Origin: Colimorpha_A sp900556615
GTDB taxonomy: Bacteria > Bacillota > Clostridia > Oscillospirales > CAG-272
Direction of reading: 5' to 3'
NCBI GenBank assembly: GCA_963598415.1
Contig: CAVBUH010000047.1
Coordinates: 155,364 to 219,363 of the forward strand
Length of the DNA stretch: 64,000 nucleotides
The notes beneath the pieces were generated by a model. The model made no database searches. It was not told the DNA's origin and worked only from the letters and a program-made list of their open reading frames with translations. The position numbers and the translations under genes were made by a program. Below, piece after piece: positions 25,404-34,139 of this stretch (within the stretch, counting starts at the first letter, position 1; each line of letters begins with the position of its first letter).

Positions 25404-26171
25404 ATGATTTTGCAGGGAATTGATTTGGAAAAGCCTATACGTTATCTTGCCGCCTCTCTGCGCTTTTTCAAAGAGGGGGAACATCATATAACGCGGTTTT
25501 GCGAAGATGATGTTTTGCTCCTTGTTTATGACGGCGTTTTGCGTTTTTCAGAAAACGGAGAGCAGTACGAGGTGTCGGCGGGGGAGTACTTCATTCAGCG
25601 GCGCGGAATGTATCAGGGCGGCGAAAGGGCAAGCGATAAGCCTAAATATCTTTATGTTCATATGTTATCCGAGCATTGGGCGGAGGCGGGCAAAATTCTG
25701 CCGAGATGCGGCACGTTTGATTATTCGGTTCTCAAAGCGAATATTGAGGAAATGGACCGTTTTGCGCACGGTGACGCGCCGTATATTGCGAAAGCGGGCA
25801 AGCTTTACAATATTTTAAATTCTCTGTATTCCAAAAAGCCTGAAAAAACCTTGGCTACCGAAATATCCGATTATATTGCGAAAAACTGCTCCGAAAAAAT
25901 AACCCTTGATGCGCTTTGCAAGGAATTTCATTTCAGCAAGAATCATATAATAAACATTTTCAAAAAAACCTACGGCATAACGCCGATAACATATCTGCAA
26001 CAGCAGAGACTGCGAAAATCCGAGTATTTAACAGAAACAACCTCGGATACGCTTGAAAGCATATCCGAGGCGAGCGGATTTAACAGCTATGCTTATTTTT
26101 ATAAGCAATTTGTCCGTAAAAACGGTATTTCCCCCGAAAAATGGCGCGAGAATAAGCGATTGATAGAGTAA
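25404..26171 (+). CDS. AraC-family transcription regulator
   Basis: About 255 residues. The N-terminal cupin-like half (VLRFSENGEQYEVSAGEYFIQRRG) senses a ligand, and the C-terminal half holds two helix-turn-helix motifs (LDALCKEFHFSKNHIINIFKKTYG; LESISEASGFNSYAYFYKQF) typical of AraC/XylS. It is divergent from the GH127 gene and most likely controls it in response to arabinose-containing sugars. ATG 25404 is preferred over ATG 25380, which lies inside the promoter. Phased TATCACA boxes in the shared intergenic region are candidate operators. Confidence 0.85.
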   Translation: MILQGIDLEKPIRYLAASLRFFKEGEHHITRFCEDDVLLLVYDGVLRFSENGEQYEVSAGEYFIQRRGMYQGGERASDKPKYLYVHMLSEHWAEAGKILPRCGTFDYSVLKANIEEMDRFAHGDAPYIAKAGKLYNILNSLYSKKPEKTLATEISDYIAKNCSEKITLDALCKEFHFSKNHIINIFKKTYGITPITYLQQQRLRKSEYLTETTSDTLESISEASGFNSYAYFYKQFVRKNGISPEKWRENKRLIE

Positions 26172-26417
26172 TGCGGAAAATTTATAATTTTGAACAACGG
26201 TATTTGTGTGCCGAGCGTGTCGATTTTCCGGCGCGCTCTTATTTTTATATTCGATTCCGGAATGATTTTAAATATGAAATATGTATCATGTAAAAAGTGA
26301 TGCTTGTTTTTTATATGAAAAATCAAAAAATTCTATCTTTAATTGATTTGTGTATAATGATAGAATAATACAGGAAACAATATAAAATTTAACAAAAAGA
26401 GAAAAAGGTGTATGCGA

Positions 26418-27629
26418 ATGTCCGGAATTAAACATATTAAACCACTGATGAGTGTGTTTCTGATGATTTTTATGACAGCGGCTGTTATTCTTGGCGGCAA
26501 TTGTGTTTCTGCGGCGAGATATGCCGGAAGGGGAACAAAAAGCGATCCGTATCTTATTGAAACCGCAGAGCAATTGCAGGGAATGAACGATAATTTATCG
26601 GCACATTACAAGCTGAATAATACCATTGATTTATCGGGTTTGACATTTACTCCTATAGGGCATGAGGGAAATCCGTTTACCGGATCGTTTGTTTGTGATA
26701 CAGACAGCGATGGCTTACCGAAATATGCAATTAAAAATTTATCTGTAACTATCATAGGTGTTGAAAAATACGCAAATTATGTTGAGGGAAAAAACAAATG
26801 GCAGTCGGCACTATTCGGTGCAACCGACAATGCAACTGTCACAAATATAGCATTGCTTAATGTCAATATTAAAAACACAATTGAGGGAGAAAACTGGATG
26901 AATCCGGATTGGTCAATCAACCCCGGAATGGATGCCATGGCTACTGCTGCATTGATTGGAATTGCCGAAAAAACGACAGTCACAGGATGTTTAGCTACCG
27001 GAACAATAGATTCACGTTCAAATCAAACAGCAGGACTTGTTGGAAGAGCCATAAAAAGTGTAATCTCAAAATGTTATACTTCTGTAACAATAAAGCAAAC
27101 GGGACGTTGGGGTAACGGCGGATTTGTAGGATATTTACTTGACGGAAGCAAAGCAACAGAATGTTTTTCGGAATCGGACTTTTTAAGCAGTGAATCGTCA
27201 TCTGTCGGATTTGATGCCGGTAAGAATACTACAGGCGGCTTTATAGGCGGTTCGAGCGATAATTCGGTAATTGAAAACTGCTATTCCACGGGAAAGGTAG
27301 GAGACAACGGTGAAAGCTTTATCGGTTCAGAAGGAAATCCGACGGTTAAAAATTGTTTTTCAACAGGAACCGTTGCAAATGCGACATCCGTTGTTGCGGG
27401 CAATAACAGCAATAACTGTTTTATTTTGAATAAAAGCGGATGCGTTCAGGATGATTTTAAGGCCGCAAGTATGTCAGAAATTAAAGCGGCATTTTCAAAT
27501 AATAATGTTTGGAATGTTTCGGGTGAAATACCACAGTTGAAAAATGTTAAAAAAATCACCGATGTTTCGAAATATGTTCCGGTTGCGGGAGGACTCAGCG
27601 ATATATTGAGAAAAACAGAATTGGTGTAG
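26418..27629 (+). CDS. Secreted GLUG-repeat protein, C-terminus ending in a direct repeat
   Basis: About 403 residues. A signal peptide with hydrophobic core VFLMIFMTAAVILGG and a cleavage-like CVSAARY site; then DPYLIETAEQLQGMN, a common start of GLUG-domain proteins, and several GLUG-like repeats (AGLVGRAIKSVISKCY, GGFIGGSSDNSVIENCYSTG). These predict a beta-solenoid surface or secreted adhesin-like protein. It lacks an LPxTG or other anchor. The last codons (ILRKTELV, stop) come from direct repeat DR2, so the original C-terminus may have been lost. ATG 26418 is better spaced from AAAGG than ATG 26412. Confidence 0.65.
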   Translation: MSGIKHIKPLMSVFLMIFMTAAVILGGNCVSAARYAGRGTKSDPYLIETAEQLQGMNDNLSAHYKLNNTIDLSGLTFTPIGHEGNPFTGSFVCDTDSDGLPKYAIKNLSVTIIGVEKYANYVEGKNKWQSALFGATDNATVTNIALLNVNIKNTIEGENWMNPDWSINPGMDAMATAALIGIAEKTTVTGCLATGTIDSRSNQTAGLVGRAIKSVISKCYTSVTIKQTGRWGNGGFVGYLLDGSKATECFSESDFLSSESSSVGFDAGKNTTGGFIGGSSDNSVIENCYSTGKVGDNGESFIGSEGNPTVKNCFSTGTVANATSVVAGNNSNNCFILNKSGCVQDDFKAASMSEIKAAFSNNNVWNVSGEIPQLKNVKKITDVSKYVPVAGGLSDILRKTELV

Positions 27630-27642
27630 TTTGCGATGTAGT
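27602..27642 (+). repeat. Direct repeat DR2, right copy
   Basis: TATATTGAGAAAAACAGAAT then TGGTGTAGTTTGCGATGTAGTC, matching 21977-22011 with a 6-base insertion. It covers the stop codon of the GLUG gene. Confidence 0.5.
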
Positions 27643-27666
27643 CCGAAAACTATGAGAAATGAAAGA

Positions 27667-27698
27667 AGCTCCTGAGAAGATGTAGCTTCTCAGGAGCT
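27667..27698. terminator. Strong hairpin between the GLUG gene and lysS
   Basis: Perfect 13-bp stem AGCTCCTGAGAAG (27667-27679) with CTTCTCAGGAGCT (27686-27698), 6-base loop. There is no T-run, so it may act as an end or stability structure for the convergent GLUG and lysS transcripts. Confidence 0.5.
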
Positions 27699-27710
27699 GT
27701 GTGAAACTCA

Positions 27711-27785
27711 AAATTATGCGATTTTTTAGTCTCTGCACCGTTTTTAGCACCGATTGGTGTAAATTTGGTGTAAAGAGGTAAATTT
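27711..27785 (+). repeat. Direct repeat DR1, right copy (att-like)
   Basis: AAATTATGCGATTTTTTAGT start, then CTCTGCACCGTTTTT, GCACCGATTGGTGTAA and TTTGGTGTAAAG. It is the better-preserved partner of 22602-22679 and has two intact GGTGTAA motifs, as in the spacer at 23.34 kb. It marks the edge of the accessory region next to the conserved lysS operon. Confidence 0.65.
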
Positions 27786-27831
27786 ATTCAGTTTGGAAAG
27801 TCCCGAAACCCGCATAAACACTGGCTTTTTC

Positions 27832-29331
27832 TTACTTGTCGTTCGGTAATGACTTCATTGTGGGGAACAGCAAAACGTCTCTTATTGACGCACTGTCGGT
27901 AAGCAGCATGACAAGTCTGTCAACACCGAACCCAAGTCCGCCCGTAGGAGGAAGCCCATATTCAAGCGCCGTCACATAATCGTAATCAACCTCCGCGTTG
28001 CAGTTGGGCTCCTCAGCTTTCTTAATCCTCACCTGACGTTCAAAGCGTTCCTTTTGATCAATAGGATCGTTAAGCTCACTGAAAGCGTTACCGAATTCCA
28101 TACAGTTAATAAAATATTCAAACCTTTCGGTAAATTGAGGCTCGTCCGCTTTTCTCTTGGCAAGGGGACTGTTTTCCACGGGATAATCATAGATAAATGT
28201 CGGCTGAACCAGCTTGTCCTCAACATAAGCATCAAAAAATTCAGCAAGAACAGTGCCTTTAGAAGCATCGGCAGAAATCTCAATATGATGCGCCTTTGCA
28301 TCGGCACGGGCCTCCTCGTCACTCTGCCAGCTATAGTAATCGACACCGGAGTATTTTTTAACGGCTTCGGTCATAGAGAGACGCTCCCAATGACTCATAT
28401 CAATTTCCGTCCCTTGATATGTTATCTTCATAGAACCGCAGATATTCAGTGTAAGACGCTTATAAAGCTCTTCTACAAGATCCATCATACCCTTGTAATC
28501 GGTATAGGCTTGGTAAAGCTCTATTGTAGTAAATTCAGGATTATGGCGGGGATCCATCCCCTCGTTTCTGAATATTCTTCCTACTTCATATACACGGTTC
28601 ATGCCGCCGACGATAAGACGCTTCAGATACAGCTCCGTCTCGATTCTGAGGTACATATCCATATCCAGCGTATTATGATGCGTTTTGAAGGGGCGCGCCG
28701 ACGCACCGATTTCAAGAGGCACAAGAATAGGAGTATCAACCTCAAGAAAATCCTTTGAATCAAGATACGCCCTTATCTCCGAGAGAATACGAGAACGCTT
28801 TATAAAGGTTTCCTTTACCTCAGGATTGACAATAAGGTCAACATATCTCTGTCTGTAACGCAAATCCGTATTGGTAAGTCCGTGAAATTTTTCGGGAAGC
28901 GGCAAAAGCGACTTTGAAAGTAGCTTAATCTTTTGAGCGTGTATAGAGATCTCTCCTGTTTTCGTTCTGAAAGCAAAGCCCTCAAGACCTATTATATCGC
29001 CAATATCCCACTTCTTGAAAGAAGCATACTCCTCATCTCCGACATCGTCGCGGCGAACGTAGCTCTGTATTCTTCCGTTGCCGTCATAAATATCGCAGAA
29101 AGATGCCTTGCCCATAATTCTGCGGCTCATGATTCTGCCGGCTATCGAGACGTTTTTCCCCTCGTATTCATCAAAGGCTTCTTTTATATCCGAGCTTTTG
29201 GCGGTTACGTCATATTTAGTATTTACAAACGGATCAAGTCCATTCGCTTTCAGGTCGGAGAGCTTATCGCGGCGAATCTTGAGTATTTCGGCAAGCTCCT
29301 GTTCTTCCGTATTCAGTATGTTATTATCCAT
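27832..29331 (-). CDS. lysS: Lysyl-tRNA synthetase, class II
   Basis: About 499 residues. An N-terminal OB-fold anticodon-binding domain (VSIAGRIMSRRIMGKASF) is followed by a class II catalytic core with motif 2 (VYEVGRIFRNEGMDPRHNPEFT) and motif 3 (GLPPTGGLGFGVDRLVMLL). It charges tRNA-Lys in the cytoplasm. ATG 29331 is preferred over TTG 29337, which is in the same frame; AAAGGGA lies upstream. It is the last gene of the ftsE-ftsX-M23-ctp-greA-lysS run, 14 bp after greA. No T-box leader is visible. Confidence 0.95.
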   Translation of the reverse strand: MDNNILNTEEQELAEILKIRRDKLSDLKANGLDPFVNTKYDVTAKSSDIKEAFDEYEGKNVSIAGRIMSRRIMGKASFCDIYDGNGRIQSYVRRDDVGDEEYASFKKWDIGDIIGLEGFAFRTKTGEISIHAQKIKLLSKSLLPLPEKFHGLTNTDLRYRQRYVDLIVNPEVKETFIKRSRILSEIRAYLDSKDFLEVDTPILVPLEIGASARPFKTHHNTLDMDMYLRIETELYLKRLIVGGMNRVYEVGRIFRNEGMDPRHNPEFTTIELYQAYTDYKGMMDLVEELYKRLTLNICGSMKITYQGTEIDMSHWERLSMTEAVKKYSGVDYYSWQSDEEARADAKAHHIEISADASKGTVLAEFFDAYVEDKLVQPTFIYDYPVENSPLAKRKADEPQFTERFEYFINCMEFGNAFSELNDPIDQKERFERQVRIKKAEEPNCNAEVDYDYVTALEYGLPPTGGLGFGVDRLVMLLTDSASIRDVLLFPTMKSLPNDK

Positions 29332-29345
29332 CGGCAATGATCCCT

Positions 29346-29819
29346 TTACTTTGATATTTCAAGTATACGAAGCTTTACAAGTCCGCCGGGAGTAGTCACA
29401 CTCACGGTATCTCCAACCTTCGCCCCGATAATAGCGCTTCCGATAGGCGACTGATCGGAAATTTTGTCAAGAAGCGGATCCGCCTCCGTTGAACCCACAA
29501 GGGTATAGGTGATCTCTTCTTCAAAATCTTCATCGTATACCTTAACTATATTTCCGACATTAACAACATCTGTGCTGACCTCACTGTCGGAAATCACCTT
29601 GACATGCTTAAGGCTTTCCTCAAGCTCATTGATACGCGCTTCGGTCTTTGCCTGTTCATTTTTGGCTTCATCATATTCGCTATTTTCCGAAAGGTCTCCA
29701 AAGGACAGCGCAACCCTTATCGCTTCAACGACTTCTTTTCTTTTAGTTGTTTTCAGGTATTCAAGTTCATCCTGAAGCTTTTTTAGACCTTCTTCGGTAA
29801 CCACAATTTCTTTTGACAT
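29346..29819 (-). CDS. greA: Transcription elongation factor GreA
   Basis: About 157 residues. The N-terminal coiled coil (LKKLQDELEYLKTTKR, RVALSFGDLSENSEYDEAKNEQ with the acidic DLSENSEYD tip) and the C-terminal FKBP-like domain (DQSPIGSAIIGAKVGDTVSV) are complete. It stimulates transcript cleavage in stalled RNA polymerase. The frame extends to 29888, but ATG 29819 gives the canonical N-terminus MSKEIVVTEEGLKKL and has CGGAG upstream. It sits directly before lysS, a common pairing in Firmicutes. Confidence 0.95.
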   Translation of the reverse strand: MSKEIVVTEEGLKKLQDELEYLKTTKRKEVVEAIRVALSFGDLSENSEYDEAKNEQAKTEARINELEESLKHVKVISDSEVSTDVVNVGNIVKVYDEDFEEEITYTLVGSTEADPLLDKISDQSPIGSAIIGAKVGDTVSVTTPGGLVKLRILEISK

Positions 29820-29928
29820 GATATTCTCCGTTTTCCGGCGGCGAAAGTAGTATTTATTTTGATATTGACTCGGATTGCAGAACAGCACCGCCGCTATCCG
29901 CTTCCTGAAACGGGTTCAACCCCGGTAT

Positions 29929-31140
29929 TTACTGATTGAGAGCCTTAACCGCCGCGATAAGCTGGTTATCATTCTCATCGGTCAGTTTGTAGAAATTTAT
30001 ACTTGAAGCCTCCTCGGAAAGCTCTATTTCAATATCAGGAGTTATCCCGATACCGTCATAGTTTTCTGAGTATGGAGGATTATATCTTCCCGTTGATATT
30101 TTAAAGGCAGAACCATCCTTCAGCGTAAAAAATCTCTGCAAAACGCCTTTCCCATAGGTGGTAGTTCCTACAAGAACCGCATCATAATCACCGTGTTCGG
30201 TATAATCCTTGAGCGCACAGGTAAAAAGCTCGGCAGCGCTTGCCGTCCGGCTGTTTGTCAGTACCGCAACCTTTGCGTCAAGAAAAGAAGCGTCGGATTT
30301 ATAATGATCTTCCTCGCCCGTATTGTAATATATATGAGCAATCGGTCCTTCAGGCAGTAAATAATCCAGCACTTCGACAATGCTGTTCAATTCTCCTCCG
30401 CCGTTATTACGAAGATCAAATACAAATTTCGTACATCCGGAAGACCGAAGTTCTTCAATCGCATTCTTAAATTGCTCCGGCGTTGTCGAATTAAATTCGG
30501 AAATTCTTATGAAACCGACATCTCCGCTCCCCCCGTAAACATGATATGTCACGCTGAGAGTCTTAACCTCACGTCTTTCACAGATAACGGTCGTTTCCTC
30601 GCTTCCTCTCCTAACTGACAGCTCGACCTGAGTACCCTTATCCCCCTTGATAAGATCAAGAGCGGCATAATAACCGATTTCCGATATGCGCTGTCCTTCC
30701 ACCCCGGTAATAATATCTCCCTCAAGAAGTCCAGACTCTGCGGCTGGAGAATCGGGAAGAATACTGATTATCTCTATGCTCTCGTTCCCTGTATCATATA
30801 TAACATTGACTCCGATGCCCACTGCATTTCCGTTTTGTTCATTTTTAAACGCATCATACTCATCGCTTGTCATATACATTGAATAGTTATCCCCGATTCC
30901 TGAGAGATAACCTCTGATCACCGCAGCATTCAGCGCGTCATCGTCAATTTCTCCGATATAATATTTTCTTACAATTTCATCAACACTGAGAAGCTTGTCA
31001 AAATAAGAATACCCGGAGAGTGTCTCATTCAGTTTTGTATTATACTTTTGCTCAAAAAAAAGAAAAGACGCATTGAAGGTAACGACAACCGCAATAATGG
31101 CAACAATAATCACCGCATAAAGAGGAATTTTCTTTGACAT
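29929..31140 (-). CDS. S41-family C-terminal processing peptidase
   Basis: About 403 residues. One N-terminal membrane anchor (IPLYAVIIVAIIAVVV), a PDZ domain (ISILPDSPAAESGLLEGDIITGV) and the S41 protease domain: the nucleophile Ser in SRTASAAELF and the Lys base in TTYGKGVLQR. It works outside the membrane, where Ctp proteases trim or degrade envelope proteins, often peptidoglycan hydrolases or their regulators. It follows the M23 hydrolase gene, after a 310-bp gap. ATG 31140 after AGAAAGG is preferred; the open frame goes to 31278. Confidence 0.88.
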   Translation of the reverse strand: MSKKIPLYAVIIVAIIAVVVTFNASFLFFEQKYNTKLNETLSGYSYFDKLLSVDEIVRKYYIGEIDDDALNAAVIRGYLSGIGDNYSMYMTSDEYDAFKNEQNGNAVGIGVNVIYDTGNESIEIISILPDSPAAESGLLEGDIITGVEGQRISEIGYYAALDLIKGDKGTQVELSVRRGSEETTVICERREVKTLSVTYHVYGGSGDVGFIRISEFNSTTPEQFKNAIEELRSSGCTKFVFDLRNNGGGELNSIVEVLDYLLPEGPIAHIYYNTGEEDHYKSDASFLDAKVAVLTNSRTASAAELFTCALKDYTEHGDYDAVLVGTTTYGKGVLQRFFTLKDGSAFKISTGRYNPPYSENYDGIGITPDIEIELSEEASSINFYKLTDENDNQLIAAVKALNQ

Positions 31141-31451
31141 TAAGCTAACCTTTCTTCCGAAACGAATATCATCGGATATATACTCCGGGGCTGCTGCATG
31201 AATGCAAACAGCCCCGCGACGTCTGTCCTGCCGCTGAAAACGATTAAAGCATATAGACCATCGGCAAAAGCCGAACAAATCATCGTTAATTGTTTTCTAA
31301 AACAATTTAAATTTCCCCAAAAGCCGCTCTTACCATTCCATACGGAATTACGTCGGGAAAATATCCGCTCATAATCAAGCGAATCCTTCTCAGCAAAGAG
31401 CGGATAACTGCCTTTTTATATTATTATCTTAAATCTTTCATTTAACGCCAA
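31141..31451. other. Intergenic gap between the M23 and ctp genes
   Basis: 310 bp without a gene. The only structure I see is a 9-bp inverted repeat TATCCGCTC (31362-31370) with GAGCGGATA (31398-31406) and GGGAAAA beside it, a weak terminator for the minus-strand M23 gene. No clear promoter for ctp was found. Confidence 0.35.
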
Positions 31452-32705
31452 TCAGGAATATTTAAGCAAGCCTTTGGCAACCGGATCCACCATTTTACCG
31501 TTATTATTTATTACAAGCATATTTTTAACAAGGGGATTCGTCGTCGAGCCGTTAATCCGGACTTCAAAATGAAGATGATATCCGGAAGAGTTTCCCGTAG
31601 AACCAATCTTTGCTATAACCTGCCCCCGTTCTACCTTATCTCCTGCTTTAACAAGGAGTTTGCTGCAATGCGCATAAAGTGTTGCTTTATTTCCGCCGTG
31701 GTCAATCAGTATGTAGTATCCGTAGCTGCTGTTATACAAAGCCTTAAGTACTTTCCCGTCATTCGCCGCATAAATATTAGAACCGTACTTAGCGGGGATA
31801 TCGACTCCGAGATGAAAATCCTTTTCTCCCCAAAGTATTCGCCAGCCGTATTTGGAACTGATCGTTCTGTAGTTACTGTCAACCGGCCACAACAGCGCTC
31901 CCTTGGCTTCCGCAATCTGCTGCTCCTCGTATTCCTTGAGCAGCTTTTTCAGTTCATCATCCAGCGCCGCATCCTTCTTGGCTGCGTCCTGCTGCGCTTT
32001 CTTGGCAGCCGCTTCATCCTTCTCAAGCTGTGCAATCAGCTTCTCTGCCGCCTGAAGCTTTTCTGAGAGCTGATTCTGTGACTCGTTCTGATAAGCGCCC
32101 AATTCCTCATACTCATTCTTCTTCTGAGAAAGGGAGCTTTTCAGAGCGTCGAGATCGCTGACCTCCTGTTCAAGCTCATCCATCAACGTCTGTTCATAAG
32201 TCAGCACAGAACCTAAATTGTCAACTCTTGTTATAAAATCAATTAAATTCTCAGAGCTTACAAGCAGTTCAAGATAATTTTGAGTTCCGTCTTCATATGA
32301 TATGCGGAGACGCTCTAAAAAATCATTATATTTCTGCGATATTTGATTTTCCCTATCAGCTATTTGAATCTCCTTATCCTTTATAAGAACTTCATACTTC
32401 TCTATAAGCTCCGCCGTATCATCAATATTGGATTGTATATAGTGAATCTGCTGATCAAGCTGCTCCTTTTCCGCAGTAGCGTTTTCGATATCCTTTCCCA
32501 ACGAATCAATTTTCGCCTCATATTCAGCGATTTTCTTTTCGTTTGCCGAAATTTTATCCTTCACCGCCTGTATATCTGCCTCAGTTATTTTTGCTGCCCC
32601 CGACTCTAAAGTATTGAAAGGAAAATACACAGCCATCATTATTACAACCGCAGAAAAAATGACAGCGACAGCAATAAACCTGCCCGTTTTTTTGATCAAG
32701 TTCAT
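31452..32705 (-). CDS. Coiled-coil M23 endopeptidase, likely FtsEX-controlled (EnvC/PcsB-like position)
   Basis: 417 residues. An N-terminal signal/anchor (FIAVAVIFSAVVIMMAVYF), about 230 residues of coiled coil (KISANEKKIAEYEAKID ... LKKLLKEYEEQQIAEAK), then an M23 LytM domain with metal ligands in HLGVD, LYAH and HLHFE. All zinc-binding motifs are intact, so unlike EnvC it can itself be a hydrolase. The gene is 12 bp downstream of ftsX in the same orientation. In other bacteria FtsEX activates such coiled-coil hydrolases through the FtsX extracellular domain, so this is the likely partner. It would cut peptide cross-links during septation or elongation. Confidence 0.85.
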   Translation of the reverse strand: MNLIKKTGRFIAVAVIFSAVVIMMAVYFPFNTLESGAAKITEADIQAVKDKISANEKKIAEYEAKIDSLGKDIENATAEKEQLDQQIHYIQSNIDDTAELIEKYEVLIKDKEIQIADRENQISQKYNDFLERLRISYEDGTQNYLELLVSSENLIDFITRVDNLGSVLTYEQTLMDELEQEVSDLDALKSSLSQKKNEYEELGAYQNESQNQLSEKLQAAEKLIAQLEKDEAAAKKAQQDAAKKDAALDDELKKLLKEYEEQQIAEAKGALLWPVDSNYRTISSKYGWRILWGEKDFHLGVDIPAKYGSNIYAANDGKVLKALYNSSYGYYILIDHGGNKATLYAHCSKLLVKAGDKVERGQVIAKIGSTGNSSGYHLHFEVRINGSTTNPLVKNMLVINNNGKMVDPVAKGLLKYS

Positions 32706-32717
32706 AATGCCTCTCCT

Positions 32718-34139
32718 TTATGCTTTCAGATATTTTCTTATTGAAATCACACTTCCGATAAGTCCGGTTATCACACCGATTACGACGCAGCCGACAAACA
32801 TAACCAGCTTGAGATTATCAAACGGCAGTATAGAAATCATCTGGATTTCATTCATTATCATCTTCTGCACATAACCGTACATATACCATTGTACAAAGAA
32901 AGCGGCTATTCCCGAGAAAAGTCCGATAATGGCACCTTCAAGCTCAAACGGAAGCGCAATAAACCATTTTGTAGCGCCTACATACCGCATAATGGTGATT
33001 TCCTTACTTCTTCCCACCACAGCAAGCTTTACGGTATTAATAATTACAAAGATACTTACAACAAAAAGTATCACCATAAACCATGTAAAAATCAGAATAA
33101 TCCCGCTTTTAAGACTTTCAATATTCTCTGCAATATCCGCCCGGCATCTGGTTTTATAAATACCTTCGATATTATCAAGCTGAAGCTGCAAAGCGGAAAC
33201 CGACGAATTATCTTTATAGGTAATAATAAACGAATCAGGATAAGGATTATCGCCTTCTTCAAGCGTCGCAAGAAGGCTCGGATAGTCCTTCAGCTTTTCT
33301 TTTTCCGATTCAAGCGTTTCTTCCTTTGAAACAAATTCAATTCCATTTTCCGATATATTGTCAAGTCCTTCAAGCTGTTTCCTGATTCTGTCAAGGCGCA
33401 CCCCGCTGTCTGTCGGCATATCGGAAACCTCAGCACCATTGGCGTCATAAACAAGCTTATAGGTTGCAAAGGTCTGCTTTTCACTCCAAACGGCATAGAA
33501 AGTGATCACACCTCCTTTAGCATCTTCGGAGGAAACCGTATATTCCGCATTGGAAAGATACTCCGCCTCCTCCGAATCGGGGGATAGCGACCAGCCGAGA
33601 AACTCTATCGTGCTGTATCTTGCCGTAAGCGCGTCAGCGAGGGAAAGAGCATCCCCTTCCTGATAGGAATCCGGGTTTTCGGGAAGACTTCCTTCTATAT
33701 TCAGTCCGGAAGCATTATACTTGATCTTATATCCGTCGGAAACGGATTTTTCTTCCCATATCGCATACATCGTTATCACGCCGCTGACAGCGTCCTCGGG
33801 ATTGATCTTATAAGTTTTACCGGCGCCGTAATCCGCAGCTTCAGCATCGGGATTAACAGACCAGCCAAGAAATGTTTTCCCCTCGGACTTTATTGCCGGC
33901 GCAAGCACTGCTTCGGCTTCGGCTTCATACGGCTCATCCGTATCAGCAAACGCAACAATTTCATTGAGATCTCCGAGCGATTCAAGATTATGATCGATAT
34001 TGATCACAAGCATAGAAAAGCAGCCCATAACAATCAGACAGGAGAGAAGCACCGTTACCGATGCAAGCGTCATCATTCCGTTACGCCATAAGCCTTTAAA
34101 AGCCTGAGAGAAGAAATAAGAAATTTTATACCTGCGCAT
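32718..34139 (-). CDS. ftsX: FtsX with InlB/Flg_new-type repeats inserted in the extracellular domain
   Basis: 473 residues against about 300 for usual FtsX. The FtsX parts are clear: an N-terminal cytoplasmic helix and first membrane segment (MMTLASVTVLLSCLIVMG), LNEIVAF, then from residue about 246 LDRIRKQLEGLDNI, GIEFVSKEETLE, NPYPDSFIITYKD, and three C-terminal membrane segments with SKEITIMRYVGATKWFI. Between residues about 70 and 245 lies an insertion of repeats with FLGWS...ADYGAGKTY...ITMYAIWEE, a full second unit (FLGWSLSPDSEEAEY, ITFYAVWSE) and the first half of a third (YKLVYDANGAEVSDMPTD). It overlaps ftsE by 14 bp. With FtsE it relays ATP hydrolysis to an external hydrolase. Confidence 0.9.
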   Translation of the reverse strand: MRRYKISYFFSQAFKGLWRNGMMTLASVTVLLSCLIVMGCFSMLVINIDHNLESLGDLNEIVAFADTDEPYEAEAEAVLAPAIKSEGKTFLGWSVNPDAEAADYGAGKTYKINPEDAVSGVITMYAIWEEKSVSDGYKIKYNASGLNIEGSLPENPDSYQEGDALSLADALTARYSTIEFLGWSLSPDSEEAEYLSNAEYTVSSEDAKGGVITFYAVWSEKQTFATYKLVYDANGAEVSDMPTDSGVRLDRIRKQLEGLDNISENGIEFVSKEETLESEKEKLKDYPSLLATLEEGDNPYPDSFIITYKDNSSVSALQLQLDNIEGIYKTRCRADIAENIESLKSGIILIFTWFMVILFVVSIFVIINTVKLAVVGRSKEITIMRYVGATKWFIALPFELEGAIIGLFSGIAAFFVQWYMYGYVQKMIMNEIQMISILPFDNLKLVMFVGCVVIGVITGLIGSVISIRKYLKA

